From assembly GCA_951230915.1 (NCBI GenBank), contig OX579636.1:45697912-45761911 (forward strand): a DNA stretch of 64,000 bases, written 5' to 3'. The translations under genes and the position numbers were made by a program. Below are positions 49,647-62,000 of this stretch, piece after piece (position 1 is the first letter of the stretch; each line of letters starts with the position of its first letter). This stretch comes from Antitrichia curtipendula (taxonomy: Eukaryota; Streptophyta; Bryopsida; Hypnales; Leucodontaceae). The notes under the pieces were generated by a model, which was not told the origin of the DNA, did not search any database, and saw only the letters and a program-made list of their open reading frames with translations.

Positions 49647-50682
49647 AGATAATTATCATTCCCGCATTCATCAAGAAATTCTCATTAGGACTCCAATTTT
49701 TGTTTGAGCCCAGCTCAGCTCAGGCTAACTGTGACTGCAGAGAAAATGGGGAGTGAGACTTGAAACAACAACCTTTTCATGGTCTGTCAGGAGCTGACGA
49801 GGTTTTCATCCTCACTCTCCATATTTTGAGAATTAGGTGGAATCAACTGTTGCACCCACAATTTTAATACAGAGATTACAAAACTAGAGCTGATGTCACG
49901 CTTGTGTGTCTGATGTGCAGAGGTGAAAGTGTAGGGCCATAACCAGTTGTTGACTTTTCAACACCTAACGTGGCACCAAACCATTGGCAACCTGTCGCCA
50001 TTGCCATTACAAGTTGCAACGCATAACCTTCTTTCCTTTCAACTTGCTTCCTACCCCCTTGGATCATGAAGATTGAAGGTTGTGATTGAAAAATGTACAA
50101 CCGGTTATGTATGATAACCTATTCCCCGCTAGCGCGGCGCATCAGTTATCTAATACATGTTTTCCTTCACATGGTTGTAGAACATTGATTATAGAACCAA
50201 CAGTTAATTGTATCTTCAATTGTGCTTTTCAATTCAACTATATAAGCAGCTAAGCTACAAGAGGTCCGGTAGCACTACCTTCTTGTGGAGTAAAACTCTA
50301 CTCAAACTTCTTTACATGTAATTTTTGTTAATGCAAAACCTCTTCCTCTTTGTTTGTCTAGGGCCAACAAATGTTGAAAGCTTCAAAATAATGAGGATTT
50401 GTAGTAACTAAGTGTACTCGATAGTACCACCGATGTAGCAAAATTTAACATACTTTGGTGTGATCAATGTTTTTGTGATTGATTAATATAGTCCACATGC
50501 ATTTTAGCATGTGTCTCAATTTTTTTATTAAAAACATTTTATAATTCAAGGGATATAGGTATGTTTAACTTCAAAAAGGAACTTTTTACACTTCAAAAAA
50601 TGACCCATTAAAATAAGATTTAAATAACTGAGTAAAACAAAAATCTTAAAAATTTGTCATAACTAGAATTTTCATTTTAAAC
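49647..50682. other. Intergenic, where kinase exons would be expected; possible LTR fragment
   Basis: No protein-kinase motif (HRD, DFG, APE) is found on the plus strand here. About 50094-50371 looks promoter-like: CTATATAAGCAGC near 50238 followed by CT-rich sequence ending GGGCCAACA, resembling part of a retrotransposon LTR. I could not find matching ends or a partner copy. Confidence 0.35.
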
Positions 50683-51015
50683 TTAATCCCTAAAGTTCCT
50701 TGATTATGTTTTCATAAAAAAAGGCTCATAAATTGCCATTTGTACCATAGAATCGTGCAGTAGGGTGGGTTGAGAAAATGTGGAAAAAAATTTGGAAATT
50801 TCCACCGTGCAGATTGGAAGATATTAGTGTTCAAATTGACAAAAAATCTTTTTTTAGCCCCATGAAAAACAGGGCAGCTGCACTTGAAGAGGTCACATTA
50901 GTATGAAAAAATGTATAAAATGGTGGTTCTTCTTTGGATTCACTTTTTAAGACAAGTTGGCTACATACTTGGAAAATTTCTAGCGTTTGGAATCGTACAA
51001 CACATAGGAAAAATG
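50683..51015. mobile_element. TTAA-flanked repeat, family II, right-truncated (copy I)
   Basis: Starts TTAATCCCTAAAGTTCCTTGATTATGTTTTCA at its left TTAA and follows copy F through GGGCAGCTGC, AAGGTCACATT-AGTATGAAAAAATG and CAAGTTGGCTACAT to ATCGTACAACACATAGG. It is lost after about 51015. Confidence 0.6.
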
Positions 51016-52087
51016 CAATGTCATAACAACATAACTTATTATTTGTTATTTGTTAATATGAAAATTACATTGTTCAAAAGGTCAAAATATTAAATTTGGT
51101 ACAAGTCCAATATTTCACTTTTCAATAGATTTTGAGTATTGCAAAGGCCGCTATGATTGTGCATTATTTGGTACCTTCCTTATAACCATAGGTAAGCCAA
51201 ATAGAGACCAAAGCATCTACTTTTTCAAGTGAGTCAAATTTGGCAGTGAAACTAGATATTCTAACCTTCCAACAATAAATTGCTAGCATATATACAAATT
51301 CTTCTTAAATTTCTATTGAATTTCAAAGTTAAAAAATACAATCCATGTACAATTCAAGGTATAGGCTTATATATATTTTATAGCATAGATTCATGTACTT
51401 AAAACAATATCCAAAGGTCAATCCTAAATTCCTAATAGCTACACATCAACTTCACGATCTTCAAAAACCAAAATATACAAATTTGTATTTGTATGCATTG
51501 TTAACACACATTATTTGTAGTGTATTATTATATATTTAACACACATTGCGGTACATTTTTTGAATTGTATATTATTATTTCATGTTGTGATATTGGGAGA
51601 TCTTCAACACCTTGGAATGTAATAATTTTTGTACCATTGATGTAGCACAAGATTTTAACATTTGTCCAATTTGCACAAAGTTCTAGATCTCAAATGGTTT
51701 CAAGTTGTTCTAAATTGTTTGTTTAAAGTGATCACTTTTGGCTCCTTTGAGAACAAAATTGTTAATTTGATTGCTTGGGGTTATCAAAAAAATGATTAAA
51801 ATAAATACACCTAATTATGCCCTTGTTATTAATACCAACTCATTGTGATTCTTACTTTAAATGCACACTCTTCTCAACATGAACACATAGGGGTGATTTT
51901 ATATACACCTATAATTTGAAATTTGAAATTCATATGATGTCCCAAAAATACATGCTAAATAAATCTAAATTCCTCATTCAATTTGAACCAACAAGACCAA
52001 ATAAAACTAAAACAATTTATTTAGAAGAATCATGTTCAAAATAATGTTGTCTCAAATGATTTTAGAAGTGATTACTTCATGGTGTAC
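51016..52087. other. Intergenic, no gene seen
   Basis: Plain AT-rich sequence without recognisable coding or repeat structure. Confidence 0.4.
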
Positions 52088-52374
52088 ACTAAGGTGGGCA
52101 CCTCCACATGTGCCATCGACCCTAAACCGCCATCTTCACTATGTAAATCTCCAAAATCAATTACGTACCTACATAGAATAAATTGTTTTAGAGACAAACT
52201 TTGTTCCTTCATAACTTTTACATACGGGATCCAAATATCATGTTCTTTGGTGTGTTGGAACCTCCTTTCAAGTGCCAACAACAAGAAAATCAATAAAAAT
52301 TTGACCAGTCTAATAATAGTAACTAGTCACAAAGGCTAAAAGTGGCGATTTGGGGGGAGTACCCACCTTAGTTG
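52088..52374. mobile_element. MITE-like element with AAGGTGGG inverted ends, copy 1
   Basis: ACTAAGGTGGGCACC on the left and GTACCCACCTTAGT on the right form inverted termini, with TA just inside a T-A-AGGTGGG boundary on both sides, consistent with TA target duplication. Length about 287 bp. Non-coding; the small ORFs through it are shadows of the repeat. Confidence 0.65.
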
Positions 52375-52824
52375 TTCATAAAATCAAGCATGCACATCAT
52401 GCACAATAATTCCTAGAATTATACTGACAAGATTCTTATTAGGTCTCACTGGTCATTGAAAAAAAAAAATCCAAAGTGAGCACCTTAGAATGTATTATGT
52501 GGATATTATAATTTATCAGTAAATCATATGAATATTGGAAAAGTTACCCATTTCTAAAATTGGCCATGGGCTGTTAGTACAGACTCTCAATGTTATAATT
52601 TCTATACATCGTTGCCATTACTATATCGTTCAAGACATTATTTTTTGGCACCAGGTCTGGTTTTGGATCATAGTCAATTTTGGGTGCACCAACTTCAATT
52701 GGAATGCTTGGCAAGTGCGCTACAAACAACAACAGAGACAAGTATCTTTTTGGAAATGGTCAAATTATTATTGTGGTTGGAGTGTTGATAACTTAGAATT
52801 CTGAGCGAGACGGGTGAAAGAAAT

Positions 52825-53107
52825 TAAGGTAGGCAACCCCCAAATGGCCCCTGACCTTAAAGCGCCATCTAGAGGTTGGGTACATTTCCAAAATTAGTTA
52901 TGTACCTATATGGATGGAGCGCTTTTAGAAACAAACTTTGACTTTGACCCTTAATAACTTTTGCATACGATGTCCAAATGCCACATTCTCTGGTGCGTTG
53001 GAACCTCCTTTCACTTGCCAACACGAATATATGAAAATTTGACCAGTCTAATAGTAGTAACTAGGCTCAGTAGCAAAAAGTGGCGGTTTTGGGTGTACCC
53101 ACCTTAA
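52825..53107. mobile_element. MITE-like element with AAGGTGGG inverted ends, copy 2
   Basis: A second copy in the same orientation, 450 bp after the first. Matching blocks include CGCCATCT, ACGTACCTA/ATGTACCTA, TTTTAGA-ACAAACTTTG, TAACTTTT-CATACG, GTTGGAACCTCCTTTCA and TTTGACCAGTCTAATA. Termini TTAAGGTAGGCAACC and TGTACCCACCTTAA again place TA at both boundaries. Confidence 0.65.
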
Positions 53108-56082
53108 AAGGTTTCAAACTGATGGATATCATATGGTAACTGGTCCCAGTCAGACCTTCTGGACAGCCAGAGCCAGGCCCGGCTTGTGAATTCTGACTCT
53201 TTTTTTTTTACTGCATGTCGATTTTCCCAGGGATTTCTGTACAACTTACAACTCAATTTGTCTACCATCCACTTGTGCACATTTATTGATTTCTGTACCC
53301 AACAGTACAAACAAACTGTCACTGTTGCGCGTATGGACTTCAGTTCTGAATTTGAGTTGAACTTAATATCTCAACGAAAGTTGCTCATATTTTGTGACTT
53401 TGAGACCACTTTTCATTGAGAAAAAAACCCACTCACTTTGTGGCCACTCCTGTAGTTGTAGAAGAAGTTGAACATGGAAAATCATTCTTGTAGAAAGTTG
53501 ATAGTTACCAACATTCAACTCGCGGTGGCGTGGTTTTCCAAGCAACACCATACAGATATTATTTTCAGCCTACGATAGTTTAAATACTTTACAAGCAATG
53601 AGTGTGACTTTGGTAAACTAGGGTTACATGCACTAAGGTAGGGTGAGCCCATTCTTTTTACACTTTGTCAATTTAGGGCAACTCGATGGGGTCCATAAGT
53701 GCCGTGCCTTCAACATGAACGGAATGATCGAGATTCGGGCCACCATGCAATGGAATGAATAATGGCCACTATAAAAAGCATTGAGTTATAGTAATAGGGT
53801 GAGTAACTGGTAGTAGTCATTCTAAAAACTTCTACCTTATGGATGTGAAGCTAACATAAAAATGACTATTTTAATGCAGTGAATAGTGTCCATTTTGGGG
53901 AAAAAATTGTAACCAATATAGATATACAATGTAGCCATTATTGAAGCACTTTGTATTTGTTGTGTGTGTGAGGTCCAATTATTCCATTCATTAGGGCTAT
54001 TTGGGCATTGTACTTCAATAATTTATAATTAACAAATTCAAAGTTTCTTAGAGAAATATTATAAATCCAATTGCTACTGTCTTCTCTTTTATTTGCCTAT
54101 TTGTGGTAAATAAAAAAATATATATATTATGTCTTTAGAAGGCAAGGTTGCCATTTTGCATGTAATGGAATCATCCACCTTCACCCGTTGGAGATGCCAA
54201 GGACTACAAGTGTTTAATGAATGACTCTTAGAGAAACTCTAGAAACAAAAAAAAAAGAATCAATTTATCCTAAGATCTCATAAATTTTGGGTGACTATCT
54301 GGGGTCATAGGATTGCATCCTTCCAAGGTTATCACCAAAGGTAGTCACTTTAATCTTGGAAGGACGAGGCCTATCATTGAGGTATGAACCACAAATTATT
54401 AGAATTTTGCAAAAATAGGGGCATTCTTTATTTCCACAGTTTCTTTGAAAGTCATCCATCAACTACTTTTGGCTAAAGAAGCGTTTCAAGTTTAGCCTAG
54501 TAAAGACGCCAAACTCCATCACCTAGGAAGTCACCCCCAAATCATCAAATTCCATGATGTCCACAGACATTCTTCAGTTCTATACTTGATCTAGCTGAAA
54601 GACACTCAACAAACACTTTTAGTCCTCTGTGCATCCTCACTGGATTAATAAGACAAATCAATGTACTATGGAAACGATGGAAGAATTGGAAAAGGAAATC
54701 CCTAGTGCTTTGTGGCCTCGTTTTCAGCGAGGATTGGGGAATGCAATTGTGGAAGAATTGGAAAGGTGCCTGACGGCCTTGTTTTTTAGTGGGGATTGCC
54801 TGGGGAATGCAATTTGCGGGTGCCCCCACTGCACAAATGCCCCTATTTTGGGCAGTGAGTAGGCCTTGAAAATTCCAGGGCCAATCTCAACCTCTGCACA
54901 CACCTCCATACAGGCACCTGCCAGGTATCCACCCACAGAAGACAATGAACGGCCTCGTTTTCAGCCCAGTGAGGCAAGTGAGTGAGCAGTGAGTGAGGAC
55001 AGTACCGGCTTAGCAGACACCTGAGTGACCTGAGCCACGTGCTGTGTGTCCCATTTCCTAATCCCATCAATCCTCCTGTTCCACACTTTCATGAGCCCCC
55101 ATCCGTATTAATTTTGCCCTCAAAAACCGACAGCACACAACCCTTAATTCTAGCTGGTCACAGAAACTGAAACCACATCAACAACAGTAGACCTGTGCCC
55201 ACTGGACACTAGCTCACTGAGTCACTGCACAGTGCAAACATAATATGCACAGAAACTATCTTAAGCTGCAGTTTGTCCTGCTCTATACTTTTGTTTTATG
55301 TTTCCAATGTCTATCCGACCTCACCAGTGATCTCACCCACCATCACACGGCTTCGATCGCCTCTTTCCTGCTAATTCGATCACCCCGGCGCCCCATCGAG
55401 CTAGCGAGCCAGACTGCTGTGATGTGTTCGTTAGGTTGGGTTGCAGCAACAACGTACACCAATTAAACCTCCATAGCCTCTGCCGATTGTTGCAGTTAAT
55501 GCTTGCATGTGGAGCAGTTCGTCCTCCTAGCTAGAATAGGTGTTGTATCGATCTTACAGTCTAAGCTTTCTTTTCTTATTCTGAGTGCGTTCGAGTTCGG
55601 CATTGAAAGATAGCTAGGTTTGAGTAGATTGGTATATACAGTATCACATTCACGGAGTGAGTGATCGATGTTTCTAAGATCGGAGCAGTGAGAGAGACGA
55701 AGCGTGATATCTAGGGAATACGTACGCTATTAATTTCAGCCTCAATGATAGAGATGAGACTAGGTTTCTTCAATCGCGTCTACCCTTAAGTTAGTGTTTC
55801 GTGAGTCTGTTGAGGCCATTGCGTGAGTGAGTTTTTTCCCTCGATCGGTATCAGGTTTAGTGAGGCTTTTTCCCTCGGTGTCAGGTTTAGTGAGGCTATT
55901 GAGGCTACTCGATTAGTTGAGAGCTTCATTGTAACGAGGCAGCCGTAGCCAAGGTTTGCGCGCTCTAATTGTTGAGTGAATGCAGTCATGGTGAGGGCAT
56001 GTAGAAAAAAACTGCTTTTGTTTGGATTCTTGAACGGTTTGTAGATTTTGGTGGTGTACGTTTTGGTGGTGAGGGTAACCGA
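53108..56082. other. Upstream flank of the LysM receptor kinase
   Basis: No supported gene. Two tandem copies of a ~70-bp unit lie at about 54676-54815 (GGAAGAATTGGAAAGG ... GGGGAATGCAATT). Positions 53441-53510 resemble 42376-42440. The last ~800 bp is less AT-rich and contains two direct copies of GTCAGGTTTAGTGAGGCT near 55850 and 55880; it probably holds the receptor promoter and a long leader. Confidence 0.4.
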
Positions 56083-59000
56083 ATGAGGCGCCGGGGTGGT
56101 TTAGTACTGATGAGGCCATGGCCAAGTGCACTGTTGCAATTGGAGTTTTTTTTGGTCTTCTTTCTGTGGACCAGTACTGTTCGGAAAGGGGACGCTGTGT
56201 GTGTGCCAGAGAAAGGGTGCCAGACTGCGTATGCGTTCTACCGAGTGCAACGGGAGGAAAATTTGGAAACGATTGGGAGCAAGTTCGGCACCACGGAGGA
56301 GAAGATTCAGGAAACGAATCCGGGTATTGGCACGGAAATCAATTTCATTCTCACGGGACAACAGCTCTTCATTCCGTTTAAATGCGATTGCTTCAACAAC
56401 CAGCTGCAACAGCAGTTTTACTATCAGGTATAGATGTCTTTCTAATTCAAATTTAAAATCCAATGTTTTGTCCTTTAACCTACAGCTTTTTTTTCCCCTT
56501 CTTTTTTTGAAAAAAAGGAAACCTTTTTATTGGCAAGGGTGGAAATACAAGCTTCTCTCTGCAACCAAAGTAAAATTGAGAGAATTGAAACTTCAGGCAT
56601 CATTTTCTAAACTCAGAACTAGGGGTCTGTTAAACCTGTAGGTCAAACTTCGGTCTTGCTGAGCTCCACTTCGTCCTCTGGTCCTCCCTTGTCACGAATA
56701 GATCAGATAACCGACAGCCTTTTTGATTAGGTCATAGCCTGGGGACTTTCTTTTATTCCGTTAAATGCAGCATTTTCAATTCCCCCCCGCTAATTCTGGT
56801 GGTATAAAAAATTGGCCCGAACTGATCAATCAGTTGGTCATTTACTCCTGCATTGGGGAAAGCTTTTGTCATTTCGTTGCTCCTAGATTCACGTATTGAT
56901 TGACTGATTGATTCTAATGACTATTGAATCGACTCATAACCTTAAAATAAGAAGTGATAGATTGAGGATATGAATAAATCAGCGATTTCAGTGATTTAGA
57001 TTGACCTTAAGTCCTCAACCAGTGTAGTTTCCAGATCCAGTATCTCTATCAACATGCTTACTTAGTTTATAATATTAGGCCATCTGCACTTGGTCATGGG
57101 TTTACCGTTTCGCAGTATTGGATTGACAATTTGGTTACCTTTCGGTAGTAACTGTAAGCCAATTTCATGATGTCTCAGACACCACTTGTGCGTCTTCTCG
57201 CGGGTAATGTCTCATGTCTACGTGGACCATGTTTCTACCAGTGTATGTTTCACCGGGGTACGGAGTTGTTTGTTGTATCTTTTCCTGCTTTGCACTTGAA
57301 ATAATAGAATGATTCAGTCTATGTGCATTAATTTAAAAAAGAGAGTTTTTAATTCGTCTGTAAGTTTAATTGTTGACGTGGTCTTGGTGTCCACCAGGTT
57401 GGCACAGGCGACTCTCTTTCTAACATCACCAGCAGTGTGTATGAAAATCTGACTCAACCGAGTTCGGTAGCGTCTCTGAACTCCCTGTCGGCTTATGCCC
57501 CAGCCGGCATGTTCTTGCGCGTTCCTGTGAAATGCTTCTGCGGGAACCCGGACGTGAGCTCTGACTATGGACTTTTCGTTACGTATCCGGTGGTGGCTGG
57601 AACGGGTGACAACATCAGCGGCATTGCCACGGATTTCAACACTACGACAGACGTTCTGAAGAAATTCAATAAAAATGTGGTTTGGGAGAACTCACAACCC
57701 ACTCAGTATGCCTTCATCCCAGTCACAGGTAACTACAATTTAGTTGCATCTCGAATTCACCCCCAAACAATACGAACTTTTTGATCGAGGTGGATTCCAA
57801 AACCTAGATGTCACCTAGTTAGGAAGCAGCTGACAAGTTTATGGTAGCTTATATACTTATGGTAGCTACTTCAAAAAGCACTGCTCCTAAACAGACCATT
57901 GCAAGTTAGCGTGTTTTTTTTTTTTTTTTTGACACACATTGAAACAATTTATTTTCATAATAGGCGAAAGTGAACAGTACAAAACAGACCACTACTAGAT
58001 GGGTACTAGTACTAGATTTTATGATTATTATTTGCTTTTTTTGGACTAATGTCTGCAATGTTCTTCACTGATTCAGATGGTATGAAATTTGAGTCTTTGT
58101 GAATTATATATTCAAACATGATTGATCATTTTAGAGTCATGAAATCTTGGTCCTTTTGGGGTTTGGTTACACACAGATTCTAATTTTGTGATTCTGGGAC
58201 CATGTGGCACTGCAGATGTAAACGGGAAGTATCCTCCATACGAAGGGTGAGTCTGAAATCATCCTTGAGTTCTAGTGAATTAATTTTCAATCAATATGTG
58301 CACTGTCCATGAAACTCCTATGCAGATAATTTTAGTATTTTCTACCTTAGCTTATAAGAACCTGCTCTTGGCCTTTTAACTGAACTTGTTGTTGTGTGCA
58401 ACGTGTGTGGCAGTGGTCCAAGTGAGTGACTTTCTATAAACTTCATATCTGGAACCACGACTTTTCCATCTCCTTTGCAAATCTTGGTCATTCATCTTGC
58501 TGGTGTCATCAGCTCAATTGCTTTAATTGATGGTTTCTCTGTAAATTTATTTCTTTGTCATAGTGACAACTTATAGTAGTTCATTAAGAGAAAATCAAAG
58601 AATTAGAAAGTTTATGTTTGTTTCATTTTTCTACGATCATTTGTTTACTGTAAAGCTCCTCAGGTCTACTCCATTTTATATAAATACTAACTGGTGAGTC
58701 TTGTTCTGTCCTGATGACAAGTCACTCTGAGTTTTTTCTTTCTTATTTGGATTCCCATTCTCCTCAAAACAAAGAAGCATGCATCTAGAAAGCAAATGGT
58801 GAGGAAGATAATTATATATTAACAGTGAAAATATAGAATTGCAGTAACAAAAAGTAATATTTGTAGAGTTTTGTTTCCGAGGAGGCAACTATGTGGACTT
58901 ACTGATCTAATTACATCGTTGCAATGGCAGGTTCTGCAGGGAAATCTTCGAAAGTGGGGGTGATAGTAGGCGCTGTTGTAGGAGCTATGGCTTTCTTCAC

Positions 59001-62000
59001 CGTTCTAGCGCTTGTTCTTTATTATTTCTTCGTCTATCAGCCCAAGAAACGGCAACAAAAGGGTAACTTGAGTGTAGGTGATCCACTTTTTAACAGAAGC
59101 GGTGGAAATTACTCCTCGGCCAGTGATCGGATTCATTCAAGTCAGTATCATTACCCTGAATTTCTATTGTATTTTGATAACGTTTTTCTTTGTTTTTTTT
59201 CTCATTATTTGAAATAGTTCTACATGGTACATACAACATTGATGATAATTTCCACAACCTATGTCATCAGAAGAAAATTTGCACAGGTTTGATCCCTGAG
59301 TGAGTAGCTGAAACTATGAGTTTCGAAACTCAAACACTGCCTAACTTGCATTTTTTTCTTCCACAGCGTCTTCACAGGCAAGCTCAAATCCACGAAGCGC
59401 TTCCTTCCTCCCATCAACGCCCGGAATGACAGATTACACTGTCGACAAGTCGATGCAATTTTCATATGAAGAGCTCGTCAATGCCACAGCCGGTTTCAGT
59501 GTTGCTAATAAGATTGGAGAAGGTGGATTCGCAACAGTTTTCTATGGAGAAATACGAGGACAGGTCGTTTATCTAGTATCTTGCCAGGCAACTTCATATG
59601 ATAAAGAAAATTTTCTTTTTTCTTTTTGTGGTACGCATTCAATTCTTTCAGTTCTTCATGATTGTGTTGATTGACAGGTGCTCATGTGTTCAGAAACTGG
59701 CCATCAAGAAGATGAACCTGCAAGCAACCAAGGAATTTATGGCTGAACTCCAAGTTCTGACGCACGTCCACCACACAAACTTGGTAAGAACAAGTCCGCA
59801 AACTACTCTCACAAGTTGCCAGTTTCCTTTTACTGAGTGGGAGCCATTTTTTAAGGATAACACCAAATGCTGAGAACGGTTTTCTTATAGAAGACTTCAT
59901 ATCACTCTTAATATTGAATTGTTTCAGGTTCAACTGATTGGCTACTGCACCACGGAATTCTTATTCCTGGTGTATGAATTCGTGGAGAATGGAACTCTTG
60001 ATCATCATTTACATTCCACAAAAGGTAAATTAATGCTTTTCAAGCACTTATTAACCATATAATGTACATCGATAGGAATTATTGCCAACTGTAGATTACG
60101 CATTAAATCTTCTTTGCAGACCATCAAAGTAGAGGATACTATTTGCATTTTAACCAGTCTGTCTGTAGGATTGTGAATTTCATTGGGAAACTCTCTTGGG
60201 CCCGTCAATGTTTATATTACTATATGTTGGATGATTTCACATGCAATCATTCAATGAGTGGGTAGTTGTTGACCACCTATAAGCCCCATTTTTAGTTCAT
60301 AGACGAATTGCCCATCAATTAACCAATTTAGCCGAATCATGCTCATACCCAAGTTGCTAATTAAACGCCAAGAGATGAGTCGTAAGTTGTTTATAACAGT
60401 CAGGGTTTAGGGGACACAATCAGGTCCGTAACAAACAGTTTTAGAACCCTCTACGTGACAGTTTGGCAGATGACAGTTTGTAATGTAACTGAGATTTTGT
60501 ATTTTGTGATCATACTAATTTTATTACTTTTTTCTAACATCACAACACATGTGTAACAATGTGAGCAGCTAGCAAAGTTCCACTCTCTTGGTCAGCTAGG
60601 GTGCAAATTGCTTTAGATGCGGCACGAGGATTGGAGTACATTCATGAGCACACGAAGCCCACGTACATCCATCGTGATATCAAGTCCGCCAACATTCTAC
60701 TGGACAAACAATGTCATGCCAAGGTACTACTTGTGCTTCTTGGACAAGTGTAGATAAGGGATGCAATTTATTTTGGGAAAGTGACGAATTTGGGTATGTG
60801 TACATGTATTTTATGCTATCATAACATTCCATTGTAGCGGTGATCGCCTACCCTTTTTATTGTGGTTGACTTGACTTGGCAATAACTATTCTAGTAGATA
60901 TTAAGTGATGTTGGAGCACTAACCTACAATGTTGGAGCTTGGTGCTTGAGGACCATATTTGTACCAATATTGGCACTAGTACTATCAATGTTAGGGCAAG
61001 TTTTGACCAAATATGCTTTTAATGGACATTTCATAAATTGGAATTCAAGTGCTTTGTTCACAATACTAACATAATTACACAATTTTGATATTGACACAAT
61101 GTTGGTCATTCACTTTGTTTATGATAGTTGGTTGAATACCAACACTTCACATTCTTGAATGCAAGATGCAAGAGACGTTAGAGACTTGGTGCATCTTGTA
61201 TACCATCTAGGAATTTGTAATTGAATCTAAGGTGTAAGTTTCAAGAAGCTCCTTTTAGAATGATACTTCTATACTGAATTCTCTACAATGGTGGTTTCTA
61301 ATAATCAAGTTTCATTGGGTATTGCTATTTGTAGGTGGCAGATTTTGGTCTCACAAAACTTACAGAGGTGAAAGTTGAAGGAGCGGTGACACAACCCACG
61401 AGAGTGGTTGGAACTTGGGGTTACATGTCTCCAGAGTGAGTTCCATTCTTAGCCCCTATATATACAAATCATAAGATGAAAAAAATTGGGTGTTCTCTAA
61501 ATTGGGTGATTCTCTAAATAATCATAAAATGGTGATTCTTTTGATACTTTAAGGGTTAATCCATCACAATTTTTTTTAAATCTATTGGTGTTGTGAATAA
61601 GAGCCAGCTATGAATTCTCGTTTTTTTTTATTGTAGTATCAATCAAACTAATAGTACAACCATTGCACCATTTGTAACAAAAAAAACTTGCCTAAGAAAA
61701 ATAGAATTTTGATTAGTTTGCTAGAAGTGGATTTTAAACTCAAGAATGCTTCCAGATTGTGGATAAAAGCTTATAGCTTGTTGTATTTAGCTTCTACCAC
61801 ATGCTAAGCAACAACATCTACTCACAAATAAGTATGTATTTTTCTCTTATCCACTTCTTTTCAGTGCTTCAGATAATAATAGATCATCAAAAGATTGTAT
61901 TGTGTAATGATCATTCAATACCTTAATGGTCATTATTGGTTTTTGTTTTGTTTGTTTGTTATGGTGAGATCTTTAAAATTGTGTATCCTTTGGTTGTGTT

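Noticed and set aside
50094..50371. Possible solo LTR
   Set aside because: TATA-like and CT-rich composition fit, but no matching termini, target duplication or partner LTR were found, so it is only mentioned in the region note.
56126..56641. 171-codon plus-strand frame
   Set aside because: A shifted frame of the LysM exon running on into intron 1; the cysteine motifs are in the 56083 frame.
61535..61556. TTTAAGGGTTAA-like sequence in an intron of the receptor kinase
   Set aside because: Resembles a right end of the TTAA family but has no matching left end or shared interior that I can see.
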